A stretch of 64,000 nucleotides of DNA from Vaginella massiliensis (GTDB lineage: Bacteria; Bacteroidota; Bacteroidia; Flavobacteriales; Weeksellaceae). A program made the translations under genes and the position numbers. Within the stretch, counting starts at the first letter, position 1. Every line of letters starts with the position of its first letter. Of the stretch, positions 35,313-46,034 are shown one piece after another. Location of the stretch: positions 827,207 to 891,206 of the forward strand of contig NZ_LT593746.1 of assembly GCF_900089075.1 (NCBI RefSeq), in the 5' to 3' direction. The notes below the pieces were generated by a model, which ran no database searches, was not told where the DNA came from, and worked only from the letters and a program-made list of their open reading frames with translations.

Positions 35313-38300
35313 AAAGCAACATCTCCAACAGAATATTGATGCCCTGCGGATTGCTTTTAAACTGGAGAACGAGAAACGACAAGCTACCGTAGGTGAAAGA
35401 CTACTAATGATGCAATGCAGCGGATTTGGCGGTCTTAAATTCGTTCTGAACCCCATAGCGAACGAAATAGACATCAATCATTGGCGGAAAACCGAACACG
35501 ATTTATTCCCGATTACGCAGGAACTCCACGAATTACTAAAAGAAAACGCTACGGACGAAAAGCAATACCGCCGGTACGTGGACAGTATGAAAAGTTCGGT
35601 ACTGACCGCTTTTTATACACCGCCGGAGGTTATCAACGCTATATCCTCAACATTGAGGGATAGCGGTCTGAACATTGACAAATTCCTCGACCCCTCCGCA
35701 GGTATCGGGTCTTTTGTTCAGTCCTTTGCAGAGAGCCAAACCAAAGTTACAGCCTATGAAAAGGATTTATTGACGGGCAAAATTCTAAAACACCTTTATC
35801 CCGAAAGCAATATACGTGTGAGTGGCTTTGAAGAAATCCCCGATAAGGAACAAAACACGTATGATGTAATTGCCAGCAATATACCGTTTGGCGATACTTC
35901 TGTATTCGACATTTCCTATTCCCGAAGTAAGGACAGTGCAAAAGTACAGGCTGCTCGAAGCATACACAATTACTTTTTTCTGAAAGGGGCTGATATGCTC
36001 CGTGATGGCGGTATATTGGCTTATATCACTTCGCAAGGCATACTTAACAGCCCGAAGAACGAACCCATACGCAGGGCGTTAATGGAAAACAATAATTTGG
36101 TTTCGGTTGTGCGGCTGCCCAACAATCTGTTTACAGAATATGCAGGTACAGAAGTTGGAAGTGACCTGATTATCCTGCAAAAGAATACGGCAAAACAAAG
36201 CCTGACCGAAACGGAAGAACTGTTTTGCCAAAGCAAGCAAACCAAATACAATACGCCAAGCAATGCTTACTTTCAGAATGGAACAAGGGTCATACATACC
36301 GACCGTAAAATAGATACCGACCCTTACGGACAGCCCGCAATCATCTATACCCATAAAGACGGTGTTGCCGGAATTGCCAAAGATTTGAAACAAATGCTTT
36401 CTGATGATTTTGGAAAGCACCTGAATTTGTCTTTGTACAAAGGCGAACGGAACGATGAGCCAATCGTACAAATTCCGGTACAGTCAACGCCCCCAGTCAT
36501 TGAGCGTGAAATTATTCAGCCGGAACAACCTCGTTTTACGCAAACAACCATAGTAAAGGAAAGCTCACAGGAATTTACACAGCTAAGCATTTTCGACCTG
36601 TTTGAAAATGTGAGCGAACCTGTAATGGCGGTTGCTCCACCCAAAAGAACTACGCAAGCCAAAAGACAGACCGCTAACAAAAGACGAGGTGCGATAGGTC
36701 GCCAAACTGACCTGTTCAGTTCTGCTACGCAACAGCCTTACACACCTCCGATTTCAAACGGTACTACAAACGGAACAACGGCTATCAATGGTGAAAAACA
36801 GGAAGCAATCGGCGATTTGTTTTCGCAAGTAAACGGGAATGGCCAAGCTGATAAGCAAGCTATTTCCGTAGCCGTTCCTGTTACCATTCCCGAACCTGCC
36901 TTATACAGTAAGGAATTGCAATCGTACCACCGTAACGATTGCCTTGTCGTGGACAATGGCTGGGTCGGTCATTTGCAGGAGGTCGATAAGGAAAACGGAA
37001 CGGCAATGTTCCACCCGTTGCAACTGCCGTCAGCCCAAAAAGCAAGAGCCGAAGCCTATATCGCTGTGCGTGATACCTATAATGACCTGTATCAAAAAGA
37101 AGCCGAAAAGCAAACGGAACATAAGGAAGAAAGAGAAAAACTGAACAGCCTGTACGATGCCTTTGTCAAAAAGTACAGCAACCTGAACAGTGCCGATAAT
37201 ATCAAGCTGATTAAAACGGATAGTGCCGGAAAGGAAATCCCGTATTTGGAGCGTGTGAAAGGCGGTATTGTTCAAAAAGCGGATATTTTCAGCCACCCCG
37301 TAAGTTTTTCTACCACAACATTAGCAACCGACAATCCAAAGGAAGCGTTAGCGGCATCGCTGAATAAATACGGAACGGTTGATTTGGACTATATGTCCGA
37401 AATCAGCAATATGACTACCGATGCCCTGAAAGAGCATTTACACGGTCGTATTTTTTACAATCCGTTGGAAAGGGAGTACGAGATTGCCGAACGCTGGATT
37501 GCCGGTAACGTGGTGGAGAAAGCCAAAGAAATCAGTGCCTATGTTGAAAGCAATCCCGATGATAAGGAAGCCAAACAAAGCCTTACGGTATTGGAGGAAG
37601 CCCGACCAAGACGTATCGAATTTGAGGAACTCGATTTTAATTTGGGCGAACGCTGGATACCCACAGGCATTTATGCCCGATTTGCTTCACATCTTTTTGA
37701 TACGGACGTACTTGTTCATTATTCTGAAAGCTCCGACGATTTTTCAGTAAAGTGCGACCGTAAGAATTTACACATATGGGAAAAATATGCTGTCAAAGCC
37801 GAAAGCAGAACGTTTGACGGGATTGCTTTACTAAAACACGCCCTTGTCAATACCACACCGGATATTACCAAGAAAATCAAGGTTGGCGACCAAGAGGTCA
37901 AGGTACGGGATATGGAAGCCATACAAATGGCATACACCAAGATTGACGAAATCCGTACCGCATTTACCGAGTGGCTTCACGCCCAAAACGATGAGTTTAA
38001 AAACAGGCTGACCGACCAATACAACGATACGTTTAATTGCTTCGTCCGCCCCAACTATGAAGGAACACATCAGGATTTTCCGGGATTAGACCGTAAAGCA
38101 TTGGGCATTAAAGACCTGTATTCGAGCCAAAAGGACACCGTTTGGATGATAAAACTCAATAACGGTGCTATCTGCGACCACGAAGTAGGTGCAGGAAAAA
38201 CCCTTGTGATGTGTGTGGCAGCACAGGAAATGAAGCGTTTGGGTTTAGCCCACAAGCCTATGATTATCGGGCTGAAAAGCAATGTTCACGAAATTGCCGA

Positions 38301-40728
38301 AGCCTACCGCACTGCTTATCCACACGCTAAAATCCTGTTTCCTGGCAAAGAAGATTTTACGCCCCAAAAACGCCTGCGGATTTTCGGGGATATTAAAAAT
38401 AACGATTGGGATTGTGTAATCCTTACACACGACCAATTCGGAATGATACCCCAAAGCCCCGAAATACAAAAAGAAATCCTTGAAATAGAATTGGACAGCG
38501 TAGAGCGTAACCTCGATGCCCTACAATCGCAAGGCAAGGAAGTGACCAGAGGAATGCTTGCCGGAGTAATCAAGCGGAAAGAAAACCTCGAAGTAAAGCT
38601 CAAAACCCTACAACACGATATTCAAAACCGCAAAGATGATGTGGTGGATTTTAAGATGATGGGTATAGACCATTTGTTCGTGGACGAAAGCCATCAGTTC
38701 AAAAATCTGATGTTCAATACAAGGCATACACGGGTTGCCGGATTGGGCAATGTGGACGGTAGTCAAAAGGCAATGAACCTGCTCTTTGCTATCCGTACCA
38801 TTCAGGAACGCATCAATGCGGATATGGGAGCAACTTTCCTTTCGGGTACAACTATCAGCAATTCATTAACGGAATTGTACCTGCTGTTCAAATACCTGCG
38901 ACCAAGAGCAATGGAAAAGCAGGGTATTCATTCTTTTGATGCGTGGGCAGCTATCTATGCGAGGAAAACAACCGATTATGAGTTTTCAGTCGCTAACAAT
39001 ATCGTGGCAAAAGAGCGTTTCCGATACTTTATCAAAGTGCCGGAGCTTGCCCAATTCTATTCTGAAATCACGGATTACCGAACAGCAAAGGATATAGGCA
39101 TTGACCGCCCGAATAAGAACGAGGTGCTGTATAACATACCACCTACTCCAGACCAAGCTGAATTTATCCAAAAACTAATGGAGTTTGCCAAAACAGGAAA
39201 TGCGGAACTGTTGGGCAGACCAAAGCTAAGTGCCAGCGAAGAAAAAGCAAAGATGCTTATTGCTACGGATTACGCCCGTAAGATGTCGCTCGATATGCGA
39301 ATGGTAAGCGGTGCTTATGAAGACCATCCAGATAATAAGGCTTCGCATTGTGCCAATAATATTGCTAAGTATTATAACCAATACAACGCACAGAAAGGAA
39401 CACAATTCGTTTTCTCTGATTTAGGAACCTACAAGCCGGGCGAATGGAACGTGTGCTCCGAAATTAAACGTAAGCTCGTGGAAGACCACGGTATACCTGC
39501 GAATGAAGTCCGGTTTATTCAGGAAGCCAAAACGGACAAGCAACGTAAGGAATTGATTAAGGGAATGAACGAGGGTAAAATCCGTGTGCTGTTCGGTTCT
39601 ACAAGTATGCTGGGTACGGGCGTGAACGCACAGAAAAGAGCCGTTGCCGTTCATCATTTAGATACCCCTTGGCGACCGAGCGACCTTGCCCAAAGGGATG
39701 GCAGAGCTGTTCGTAAGGGCAATGAGATTGCCAAGTTTTTTGCAGATAACAAAGTAGATGTAATCATCTATGCCGTAGAAAAATCACTGGACAGTTATAA
39801 GTTCAACCTGCTGTACAATAAACAGCTATTTATTGACCAATTAAAAAACAATAATCTCGGTAAACGTACCATTGACGAGGGCAGTATGGACGAAAAATCG
39901 GGAATGAACTTTTCGGAATATGTGGCTATCCTTTCAGGAAATACAGACCTGTTGGACAAAGCCAAATTAGAAAAGCAGATTGCAGGACTGGAAAGCGAAA
40001 AGCAAGCGTTCAACCGTTCTAAATTCAGTGCTAAATACAAGCTACAAGACTTTACGGAATTGCTGGAAGCCTCCCAAAGTAGGTTAAACCGAATGAGCCT
40101 TGATTGGGAAAATTTACAGCAACGCATACAAAAGCGTTCTGACGGCACTATCGCAAACCCTGTTCAGTTGGACGGCTTACAGCCCAATGCGGATATAAAA
40201 CAAATCGGAGCGAAACTCAACCAGCTTGCGGATAAAGCCCGCACCGGAGGTCAGTATGAAGAAATAGGAAGCCTGTATGGATTTACCTTATTGGTTAAAA
40301 CCGAAATATCCGAAAAAGAGGGCGTAGATATTCGGGTAAACCGCTTTTTGGTACAGGGAGAGGGCAATATCAAGTACACTTACAACAATGGTTTAATGGC
40401 GAAAGAACCCGAAACCGCATCATTGAACTTTTTGAGGGCATTGGAAAAATTGCCCGGCTATATTGACCAGGAACAAAAGAAGATTACTGAAATTAAAAAA
40501 GACCTGCCTATACTTCAGGAAGTAGTGGGCGGAACGTGGTCTAAGGAAAGCCGATTGAGCGAACTTAAAACGGAACTGGCTGCCGTGGAACGAAAAATAC
40601 AGTTATCCATTACCCCTGAACCTAAAGAAGATGCTGTGGAGCAGACCGAAAAACAGAAAGAAACGCAAAAGGTTTCAGAGAGCATTGTACGGACAAAGGG
40701 TATTCATCTGTCTCGTGGGGTATTGTAA
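35299..40728 (+). CDS. Giant N6-adenine methylase / SNF2-like helicase (DarB-like)
   Basis: The 1809-residue protein, started at the ATG at 35299, has an N-terminal N6-methylase domain ([14 protein letters not shown] near residue 131, motif I; SNIPFGD near 192, an NPPF-type motif IV). A linker leads to an SF2 helicase: GAGKT near 965 (Walker A), DESHQF near 1128 (Walker B) and [14 protein letters not shown] near 1465 (motif VI). The C-terminal ~300 residues are coiled. Proteins of this plan include phage P1 DarB and large methylases of Bacteroidota ICEs, thought to protect entering DNA from restriction. The methylase motif variant SNIPFGD leaves activity open. Confidence 0.85.
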   Translation: MGFSKKQHLQQNIDALRIAFKLENEKRQATVGERLLMMQCSGFGGLKFVLNPIANEIDINHWRKTEHDLFPITQELHELLKENATDEKQYRRYVDSMKSSVLTAFYTPPEVINAISSTLRDSGLNIDKFLDPSAGIGSFVQSFAESQTKVTAYEKDLLTGKILKHLYPESNIRVSGFEEIPDKEQNTYDVIASNIPFGDTSVFDISYSRSKDSAKVQAARSIHNYFFLKGADMLRDGGILAYITSQGILNSPKNEPIRRALMENNNLVSVVRLPNNLFTEYAGTEVGSDLIILQKNTAKQSLTETEELFCQSKQTKYNTPSNAYFQNGTRVIHTDRKIDTDPYGQPAIIYTHKDGVAGIAKDLKQMLSDDFGKHLNLSLYKGERNDEPIVQIPVQSTPPVIEREIIQPEQPRFTQTTIVKESSQEFTQLSIFDLFENVSEPVMAVAPPKRTTQAKRQTANKRRGAIGRQTDLFSSATQQPYTPPISNGTTNGTTAINGEKQEAIGDLFSQVNGNGQADKQAISVAVPVTIPEPALYSKELQSYHRNDCLVVDNGWVGHLQEVDKENGTAMFHPLQLPSAQKARAEAYIAVRDTYNDLYQKEAEKQTEHKEEREKLNSLYDAFVKKYSNLNSADNIKLIKTDSAGKEIPYLERVKGGIVQKADIFSHPVSFSTTTLATDNPKEALAASLNKYGTVDLDYMSEISNMTTDALKEHLHGRIFYNPLEREYEIAERWIAGNVVEKAKEISAYVESNPDDKEAKQSLTVLEEARPRRIEFEELDFNLGERWIPTGIYARFASHLFDTDVLVHYSESSDDFSVKCDRKNLHIWEKYAVKAESRTFDGIALLKHALVNTTPDITKKIKVGDQEVKVRDMEAIQMAYTKIDEIRTAFTEWLHAQNDEFKNRLTDQYNDTFNCFVRPNYEGTHQDFPGLDRKALGIKDLYSSQKDTVWMIKLNNGAICDHEVGAGKTLVMCVAAQEMKRLGLAHKPMIIGLKSNVHEIAEAYRTAYPHAKILFPGKEDFTPQKRLRIFGDIKNNDWDCVILTHDQFGMIPQSPEIQKEILEIELDSVERNLDALQSQGKEVTRGMLAGVIKRKENLEVKLKTLQHDIQNRKDDVVDFKMMGIDHLFVDESHQFKNLMFNTRHTRVAGLGNVDGSQKAMNLLFAIRTIQERINADMGATFLSGTTISNSLTELYLLFKYLRPRAMEKQGIHSFDAWAAIYARKTTDYEFSVANNIVAKERFRYFIKVPELAQFYSEITDYRTAKDIGIDRPNKNEVLYNIPPTPDQAEFIQKLMEFAKTGNAELLGRPKLSASEEKAKMLIATDYARKMSLDMRMVSGAYEDHPDNKASHCANNIAKYYNQYNAQKGTQFVFSDLGTYKPGEWNVCSEIKRKLVEDHGIPANEVRFIQEAKTDKQRKELIKGMNEGKIRVLFGSTSMLGTGVNAQKRAVAVHHLDTPWRPSDLAQRDGRAVRKGNEIAKFFADNKVDVIIYAVEKSLDSYKFNLLYNKQLFIDQLKNNNLGKRTIDEGSMDEKSGMNFSEYVAILSGNTDLLDKAKLEKQIAGLESEKQAFNRSKFSAKYKLQDFTELLEASQSRLNRMSLDWENLQQRIQKRSDGTIANPVQLDGLQPNADIKQIGAKLNQLADKARTGGQYEEIGSLYGFTLLVKTEISEKEGVDIRVNRFLVQGEGNIKYTYNNGLMAKEPETASLNFLRALEKLPGYIDQEQKKITEIKKDLPILQEVVGGTWSKESRLSELKTELAAVERKIQLSITPEPKEDAVEQTEKQKETQKVSESIVRTKGIHLSRGVL

Positions 40729-40747
40729 TGTAATCTAAAAGTAACCA

Positions 40748-41566
40748 CTATTTTTCGTCCTCTTCGTCCATTTTCCTAATCAAGGCATCACGCAAACTGT
40801 CCAGAAATTTGGTACGGTTTATTTTCCGGGATTTAAGTTCCATAAACGTATGATAGAAATCGCCCAAACTGATATTGAAGGTATTTTCAAATGTTTTGGC
40901 GATGGCTATTATATCGGCATTGCCAAAAGCACCCTGCGAATGCAGTGCGTAAATCAATTCGGTTAATGCTGTTTTGCTCTCTGCCCAGTTTAACGAAGCG
41001 TGGTAGCGTGATTTCCGCTGGTTGTTGTTATTCAGTTGGTCTTCAATATAGACTTGTATCAGGTCATTGGCGATAATCTTTGCTGCCTTATAATCGTGGG
41101 AAGTGGAAAACCTATGGTCGGTTTCAAAATACACCGTATCCAGGCTCAATTTTATGTCGTGTTTGCCACGCAAAAACAGCTTCTCATCAATAAATGTATT
41201 ATTGGTGCGGTAGTATTTATAAAATTCAATATTATTGTCAAAATACTTTTTGAGCTTTCTCAACTCTTCGTTGAAATGTTTCCTGATTGCCTTTGTTTCA
41301 TTAGGCTTTTTTGTTTCGATTTTATAAATGGCATTGTAGTAAATGAGTTTTGCGACAATGGCTGGCTTCTGATGTTTGAAGAAATGAATTTCGGCATCAG
41401 TATTCTTAAACCCGTTCTTCAGTACGTACTCTTTTACTTCAGATAAAGATTTAACGATAAGTTCTATAATGATTTCAATACGTTGTATAGAGTGTTCCGA
41501 TTCGATTTCTATATCCTGAATGTCGTGTTCAAGTTTATGTAGTATTTTATTATAGGTTACATCCAT
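40748..41566 (-). CDS. Second RteC family regulator
   Basis: The protein is a paralogue of the first RteC: EIHFFKHQKPAIVAKLIYYNAIYKIETKKP and the C-terminal LNWAESKTALTELIYALHSQGAFGNADI parallel it closely. The start is set at the ATG at 41566 rather than 36 nt upstream, giving ~272 residues with N-terminal MDVTYNKILHKLE. It is convergent with the methylase/helicase gene. Two RteC copies suggest either a second control circuit or a junction of two elements. Confidence 0.87.
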   Translation of the reverse strand: MDVTYNKILHKLEHDIQDIEIESEHSIQRIEIIIELIVKSLSEVKEYVLKNGFKNTDAEIHFFKHQKPAIVAKLIYYNAIYKIETKKPNETKAIRKHFNEELRKLKKYFDNNIEFYKYYRTNNTFIDEKLFLRGKHDIKLSLDTVYFETDHRFSTSHDYKAAKIIANDLIQVYIEDQLNNNNQRKSRYHASLNWAESKTALTELIYALHSQGAFGNADIIAIAKTFENTFNISLGDFYHTFMELKSRKINRTKFLDSLRDALIRKMDEEDEK

Positions 41567-41612
41567 AGCTTTAATTAAATGTGAAAAAACAGACCAATGC
41601 ATTTAACAAACT

Positions 41613-42089
41613 TTACCTGGATGCTTCAATAGCTTTTAGTAATTCCTTTATTTCTAATGGCTTTAACACCCCGTTGTATCTGAACAAAACCTGATATTTA
41701 GTATCTAATAAAACCCAGGTAGGGAAAGCAACTTTTTCTGAACCATTTAAAGCTACAGCAAGCTCGTGAATACCCGATGACAACCCTGTAGGTTTGTATT
41801 GAAAGGTTTTCTGTTGAAACACAATATCATCTTTGCCTTCGGCATTGAATATTACATAGTAGAACTTGTCGGACTGCATTAAGAAATCCTTATTCTTTTC
41901 TAATTGATTTTTTTGCATCTGGCAGTACTTGCACCAGTCTGTTGAAAGCAATATCAGTATTGGCTTTTCTTTTTTTAACATCAGGCTATCTACATCCTCA
42001 ATGGCAAAAGTTTTCATTTGGGCAGTAGCGATACTGCCCAAAAAGAAAACCATAATAATAACTAATCCAAATCTATTTACTAAGCTCAT
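41613..42089 (-). CDS. Secreted thioredoxin-like protein
   Basis: The 158-residue protein has a signal peptide (GLVIIMVFFLGSIATAQ) and a thioredoxin fold with the redox motif DWCKYCQMQ near residue 51, followed by VAFPTWVLLD with the cis-Pro. It lies 3 nt downstream of the TonB receptor gene. The receptor plug contains NCNVC, two Cys close together, so this protein may handle the disulfide or metal state of its partner. That link is inferred. Confidence 0.8.
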   Translation of the reverse strand: MSLVNRFGLVIIMVFFLGSIATAQMKTFAIEDVDSLMLKKEKPILILLSTDWCKYCQMQKNQLEKNKDFLMQSDKFYYVIFNAEGKDDIVFQQKTFQYKPTGLSSGIHELAVALNGSEKVAFPTWVLLDTKYQVLFRYNGVLKPLEIKELLKAIEASR

Positions 42090-42092
42090 TAA

Positions 42093-44384
42093 TTAATACA
42101 GATTATAACGGAAACCTAAGAAGCCTCTTATTCCCTGATTAGGTCCATATACATACGATGGGTCAAAAGTCAATCCATAAGGATTGTCAGGCGTTACCAT
42201 TGCCTGTCCGTTTCCGTCAAATTGAACATTATTGTCAAACGGGTCATTGGCTCTTGCTATGATAAACGGATTGCCTTTGTTTGGTGTCCAGTTCAAAAGG
42301 TTTTTAACACCACCATAGATTTCAATATTCTTACCAACTTTCTTTGTTAATTGAATATTCTGTATGCTCCACCAAGGGGAATATTCGCTACGGGGGTCGG
42401 TGTCGCTCAATAAAGGTAAACGCATTGGTCCATACAGGTTACCTGTATAATCCACGGTCAATCCTATGCCTTTGAATGTGTACCCAACATTCCAGGTTCC
42501 TGTAAATTTCTCGGTAAATAATTGTCTTACTTTTTCGCCTTCCTCTTTACTATACACATCCATAGCAGTTGCTCCGGCTAAAATTTTCAAACCATTAGGG
42601 AAAGCTACATCTATGTTTAATGATATACCCTGTGACACAGCGTGACCATCTAAATTGTCATAAATAATTTTGTTAGGGTCAGTATCATAGTCTGCTATGA
42701 TTTTATTATTAAAATAGGTGTAAAATGCGGTGGCATCTAATCCGATAAATGTACTTCCTGCATAAATCTTTTTTACGAAGTTCAGATTACCATTCCACGA
42801 AGTTTCCGGTTTTAAATCATTAATAAAAACGACCTCTCTTGCTCCGGTTAAAGCTGCGTGGTCTTCGGTGAATACGTTAGCAACCCTGTAACCATTACCA
42901 AAACTTAAACTTAATACATTGTTTTTATTATCAGAACTCCACTTATAGTTTACACGTGGAGTAAGGATACTACCGTGTAGTGAATTATAATCGTAACGCA
43001 TTCCTAACAATACTTTGTTATTGTCGTTAAACGTGATTTCGTCTTGTATAAACAGACCTGGCAGATTGGTATGGGTTGGTTTATTTTTGTCCAAGTCGTT
43101 TGCATCTGCTGTTGCAGGCGTATTATCATCGTAATAGGTATAACGATAGGCAAGACCAGTCAATAAATCGTGTTTCCCTAATGTTTTAAACCAGGTCAAT
43201 TGACCAAAAGCTATTTTCTGGTCAGCCATATATGGGGTATTGCCGTAAACGGAATTTTGGTCGTGTCCGTTGGCACTGAACTGGAAAAATATTTTTTCGC
43301 TTACAGGTAGCTGATAGTTACCCATCAATTCCCAACGGCTGGTATAGATACTTTCGCCATACACTTCATCGCCACCTCTGTATTTCTTTTCCCAATTCAT
43401 TTCTCCACCCCAACGGTCTTCATATACATATCGTCCTGCCAAAGTAAATACCCTGTTGTCTTTTCTGTCAAAGCTCCATTTATTGAAAATTGAAATTCGG
43501 TTTTGCAAAGTCACATCGGTAAAATTGTCGTTGTTATTGTCAATAGGGTTGCTGTAATTGAAGTAATTTACACCCAATAGTGACTGAGCTTTTTTACCAA
43601 CGCTGAACTTAGCGGCTAAATCGGCATTAACCTCTGCCCAGGTTGTTCCAAATACATCCGCAGAAATAATAGGTGCATTGCCGGGTCTTTTGGTAATAAT
43701 ATTAATCAAACCGCCCACGGCTTCACTACCATACAGCGTTGATGCCGGTCCTTTCACGATTTCTACACGGTCAATAAGAGCCTGTGGGATACCGCTCAAT
43801 CCATATACGGTAGAAAGCCCGCTGACAATCGGCATACCGTCTATCAATATCATTGTATAAGGACCTTCTAATCCATTTATATGTATATCGCCGGTATTAC
43901 ATACATTACAGTTTAATTGAGGACGTACCCCATTAATATTTTGTAAGGCATCAAAAAGGGATGGCGTAGGATTAGCTTTGAAAAACTTGGAGGTATAAAC
44001 TTCGACGGGTACAGGGCTTTCCAGTTTAGATACTTCTTTCATCGTTCCGGTGATAACAACGCCTTCCAATTCTTCCGAAGATTCTTCCAAAGTAAAATCT
44101 TTAGAAAGCGATTCGCTGTTGATAGTTATGGATTCTCTGTATTTGTTAAAACCGATATGGTTTACTTCTACCTCCCAAGTTCCGTAAGGAATGTTTTCCA
44201 ATCGGTAATTACCCTGGTCATCCGCAGATGCACCGATTTTTAGTTTGGGGATAAAAATGGATGCAGCCTCCATTGAGGTTCCTTTTGCATCCGAAATTTT
44301 CCCCGACAGCTTACCTGTCTGGGCGTAGGTTATCAAACCGGTAAGCATAATAACTGCTGTAAATAGTGTTTTGAATTTTGCCAT
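42093..44384 (-). CDS. TonB-dependent outer-membrane receptor (metal uptake, inferred)
   Basis: The 763-residue protein has a signal peptide (ends near TYAQ), a carboxypeptidase-regulatory-like beta-sandwich domain (residues ~25-105), a plug domain (VVITGTMKEVSKLESPVPVEVYTSKFF, then VEIVKGPASTLYGSEAVGGLINIITK) and a 22-strand barrel ending with an aromatic-Y residue. The plug contains NCNVCNTGDIHINGL, with two Cys. It is TonB-dependent importer-like; the ligand, probably a metal complex, is inferred from the divergent DtxR-type gene, the operator overlapping its promoter (44432-44447) and the adjacent thioredoxin. Confidence 0.88.
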   Translation of the reverse strand: MAKFKTLFTAVIMLTGLITYAQTGKLSGKISDAKGTSMEAASIFIPKLKIGASADDQGNYRLENIPYGTWEVEVNHIGFNKYRESITINSESLSKDFTLEESSEELEGVVITGTMKEVSKLESPVPVEVYTSKFFKANPTPSLFDALQNINGVRPQLNCNVCNTGDIHINGLEGPYTMILIDGMPIVSGLSTVYGLSGIPQALIDRVEIVKGPASTLYGSEAVGGLINIITKRPGNAPIISADVFGTTWAEVNADLAAKFSVGKKAQSLLGVNYFNYSNPIDNNNDNFTDVTLQNRISIFNKWSFDRKDNRVFTLAGRYVYEDRWGGEMNWEKKYRGGDEVYGESIYTSRWELMGNYQLPVSEKIFFQFSANGHDQNSVYGNTPYMADQKIAFGQLTWFKTLGKHDLLTGLAYRYTYYDDNTPATADANDLDKNKPTHTNLPGLFIQDEITFNDNNKVLLGMRYDYNSLHGSILTPRVNYKWSSDNKNNVLSLSFGNGYRVANVFTEDHAALTGAREVVFINDLKPETSWNGNLNFVKKIYAGSTFIGLDATAFYTYFNNKIIADYDTDPNKIIYDNLDGHAVSQGISLNIDVAFPNGLKILAGATAMDVYSKEEGEKVRQLFTEKFTGTWNVGYTFKGIGLTVDYTGNLYGPMRLPLLSDTDPRSEYSPWWSIQNIQLTKKVGKNIEIYGGVKNLLNWTPNKGNPFIIARANDPFDNNVQFDGNGQAMVTPDNPYGLTFDPSYVYGPNQGIRGFLGFRYNLY

Positions 44385-44419
44385 TTTATTTTATTTTTAA
44401 AACTATATTTTTAGATTGA

Positions 44420-44498
44420 CAAAATTACTAAGTTAGATTATACTAATAAAATAAATTCTAACTTTGTTGTTAGTTGGGACTAATATTTAATACTTTTG
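44420..44498. promoter_or_regulatory. Divergent promoter region with two DtxR-type operators
   Basis: Two GTTAG-N6-CTAAT palindromes (44432-44447 and 44469-44484) lie between the TonB receptor and regulator genes. On the minus strand TTTA-N19-TAATTTTG (-33 at 44447-44450, -7 at 44420-44427) flanks the first palindrome, which sits inside the spacer, leaving 4 nt before the -7 box. On the plus strand TACTTTTG (44491-44498) follows the second palindrome. The regulator's ATG is at 44503, so its transcript would be nearly leaderless. Confidence 0.7.
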
Positions 44499-44502
44499 CT
44501 CT

Positions 44503-45168
44503 ATGATATCACAGACGGAAGAGAATTACCTGAAGGCTATATATACGCTTACCAGTTTAAAAGGTGAGGCAAGTGTGAATGACATCAGCAAGCAGTTGGA
44601 CATCAAAATGCCTACTGTAAACAGTATGATGAAAAGGCTTGCAGAAAAAAAGCTGGTGGTTTATGAAAGCTACAAGCCGCTTAAACTTACTGCTGCCGGC
44701 AAGAAGCAGGCGGCTCTTATTATCCGTAAGCACAGACTGACTGAGATGTACCTCGTGGAAAAAATGGGATTTGGCTGGGAAAATGTACATAATATAGCCG
44801 AGCAGATAGAGCATATCCAGGCACCGGAATTTTTTGAGAAGATGGATGAGTTATTGGGCTACCCCAAAGTGGACCCTCACGGTTCACCTATACCGGATGT
44901 TGATGGTAACATTGCCTCTGACCATTATATAAAGTTAAGTGATTGTAAGCCCGGCGATGTGGTTACTTTTATGGCGGTACAGCCATCCTCCGAAGAATTG
45001 CTGAAATTCCTGAACAGCCGTGCGTTATCATTAGGATTGGATATTAAGATTGAACAAATCGAAACTTTTGACAACAGTATGCGTGTCAGCTATACAGGCA
45101 AGCAAAACGAAATGTTGAGTAATCAGGTCTGCGACAAGCTGCTCGTGAGTAAAAATACAAAAAAATAG
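44503..45168 (+). CDS. DtxR/MntR-family metal-dependent repressor
   Basis: The 221-residue protein has an N-terminal winged helix (SVNDISKQLDIKMPTVNSMMKRL), a dimerisation and metal domain with HRLTEMYLVEK and EQIEHIQAPEF (His, Glu and Glu-His ligands present) and KVDPHGSPIPD, and a C-terminal SH3/FeoA-like domain (residues ~145-215), as in DtxR and IdeR. The place of MntR Asp8 / DtxR Met10 is Asn8 here, so the metal choice is open. It is divergent from the TonB receptor, between two operators, and is a good candidate for the repressor of the whole island. Confidence 0.9.
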   Translation: MISQTEENYLKAIYTLTSLKGEASVNDISKQLDIKMPTVNSMMKRLAEKKLVVYESYKPLKLTAAGKKQAALIIRKHRLTEMYLVEKMGFGWENVHNIAEQIEHIQAPEFFEKMDELLGYPKVDPHGSPIPDVDGNIASDHYIKLSDCKPGDVVTFMAVQPSSEELLKFLNSRALSLGLDIKIEQIETFDNSMRVSYTGKQNEMLSNQVCDKLLVSKNTKK

Positions 45169-45218
45169 TTGAGCCTTCTTTGATGATGTCCAACTATTCT
45201 CTAATACTTAATCAATAT

Positions 45219-46013
45219 CTATTCCTTCAAAACAATTGTCCGTTCAACAGACGTATTTTCTCCGTTCAATGGCTTTCCTGAAGCATCAATCAAAGTCAGT
45301 TTAATGGTGTTTTCTCCAAGTGGCATACCTTTTATCTGATAAGGCTGCCAATTATCCAAGACTAATTTTTCTCCGTTGATAGAAGCCTGCACTTTATTTC
45401 CATCCTTGGAAAGCGTGGTATTCAACACATAAAAATCAAGCAATACAGCTTCGGTGTCTTTCCCTGCATATTCTCCTTTTGGTCTGCTGTAAAAAAGCAT
45501 AGGCGAAGTCGGAGTTTCTAATTCCCGGTATTTGCCGTCATTGGAAATTGCAAAATGTTTCAATACAAAAGCTGACGGTTCTTTTATGGACTCGTGATAG
45601 GAGCGGGAAAGAAAAGACAACAGGTAATGTTCGCTGCCTTTTTTCAACTTTACTTCATTTTCAGGCTTATACAATGCGGCGTAAGGTGCATTATCCATAA
45701 TGAAATGAATATGCTGCCCGTCGTGCGAATTAGCAAGAAAATGTGCATTATGGTCTTCGGTATGTTCCGTAAGCGTAAAATTTTCAATGTCATAATTTAC
45801 TTTGAAAGATACCGAGTCTGAATTAATTTCCTGAACCTGAATATCCTGTATTCTGAGCGTAGCTCCGGGAAACACCTTAGAATGTCCCACAGGTGTAACT
45901 GTTACTTCACTTTCATCTGTTTGATTATTTTCTTTTTGTCCTTTGCTATTGCATCCTGCTAAAAGCATTAATGCAATAACGTTCATTCCAATTAGTCTGA
46001 ATGTCTTGTTCAT
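45219..46013 (-). CDS. His-rich lipoprotein of the metal-transport operon
   Basis: The 264-residue protein has a lipoprotein signal (ALMLLAGCNSKGQ, Cys ~22) and a His/Asp-rich stretch (TEHTEDHNAHFLANSHDGQHIHF, residues ~79-103), suited to binding metal ions. The later part has beta-sandwich features (a KGMPLGENTIKLTLIDASGK end). It is the last gene of the SBP-ATPase-permease-permease unit, 22 nt after the second permease. I infer a metal-binding envelope protein; no named family is claimed. Confidence 0.65.
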   Translation of the reverse strand: MNKTFRLIGMNVIALMLLAGCNSKGQKENNQTDESEVTVTPVGHSKVFPGATLRIQDIQVQEINSDSVSFKVNYDIENFTLTEHTEDHNAHFLANSHDGQHIHFIMDNAPYAALYKPENEVKLKKGSEHYLLSFLSRSYHESIKEPSAFVLKHFAISNDGKYRELETPTSPMLFYSRPKGEYAGKDTEAVLLDFYVLNTTLSKDGNKVQASINGEKLVLDNWQPYQIKGMPLGENTIKLTLIDASGKPLNGENTSVERTIVLKE

Positions 46014-46034
46014 CTTCTATTAATTTTAAATCTG

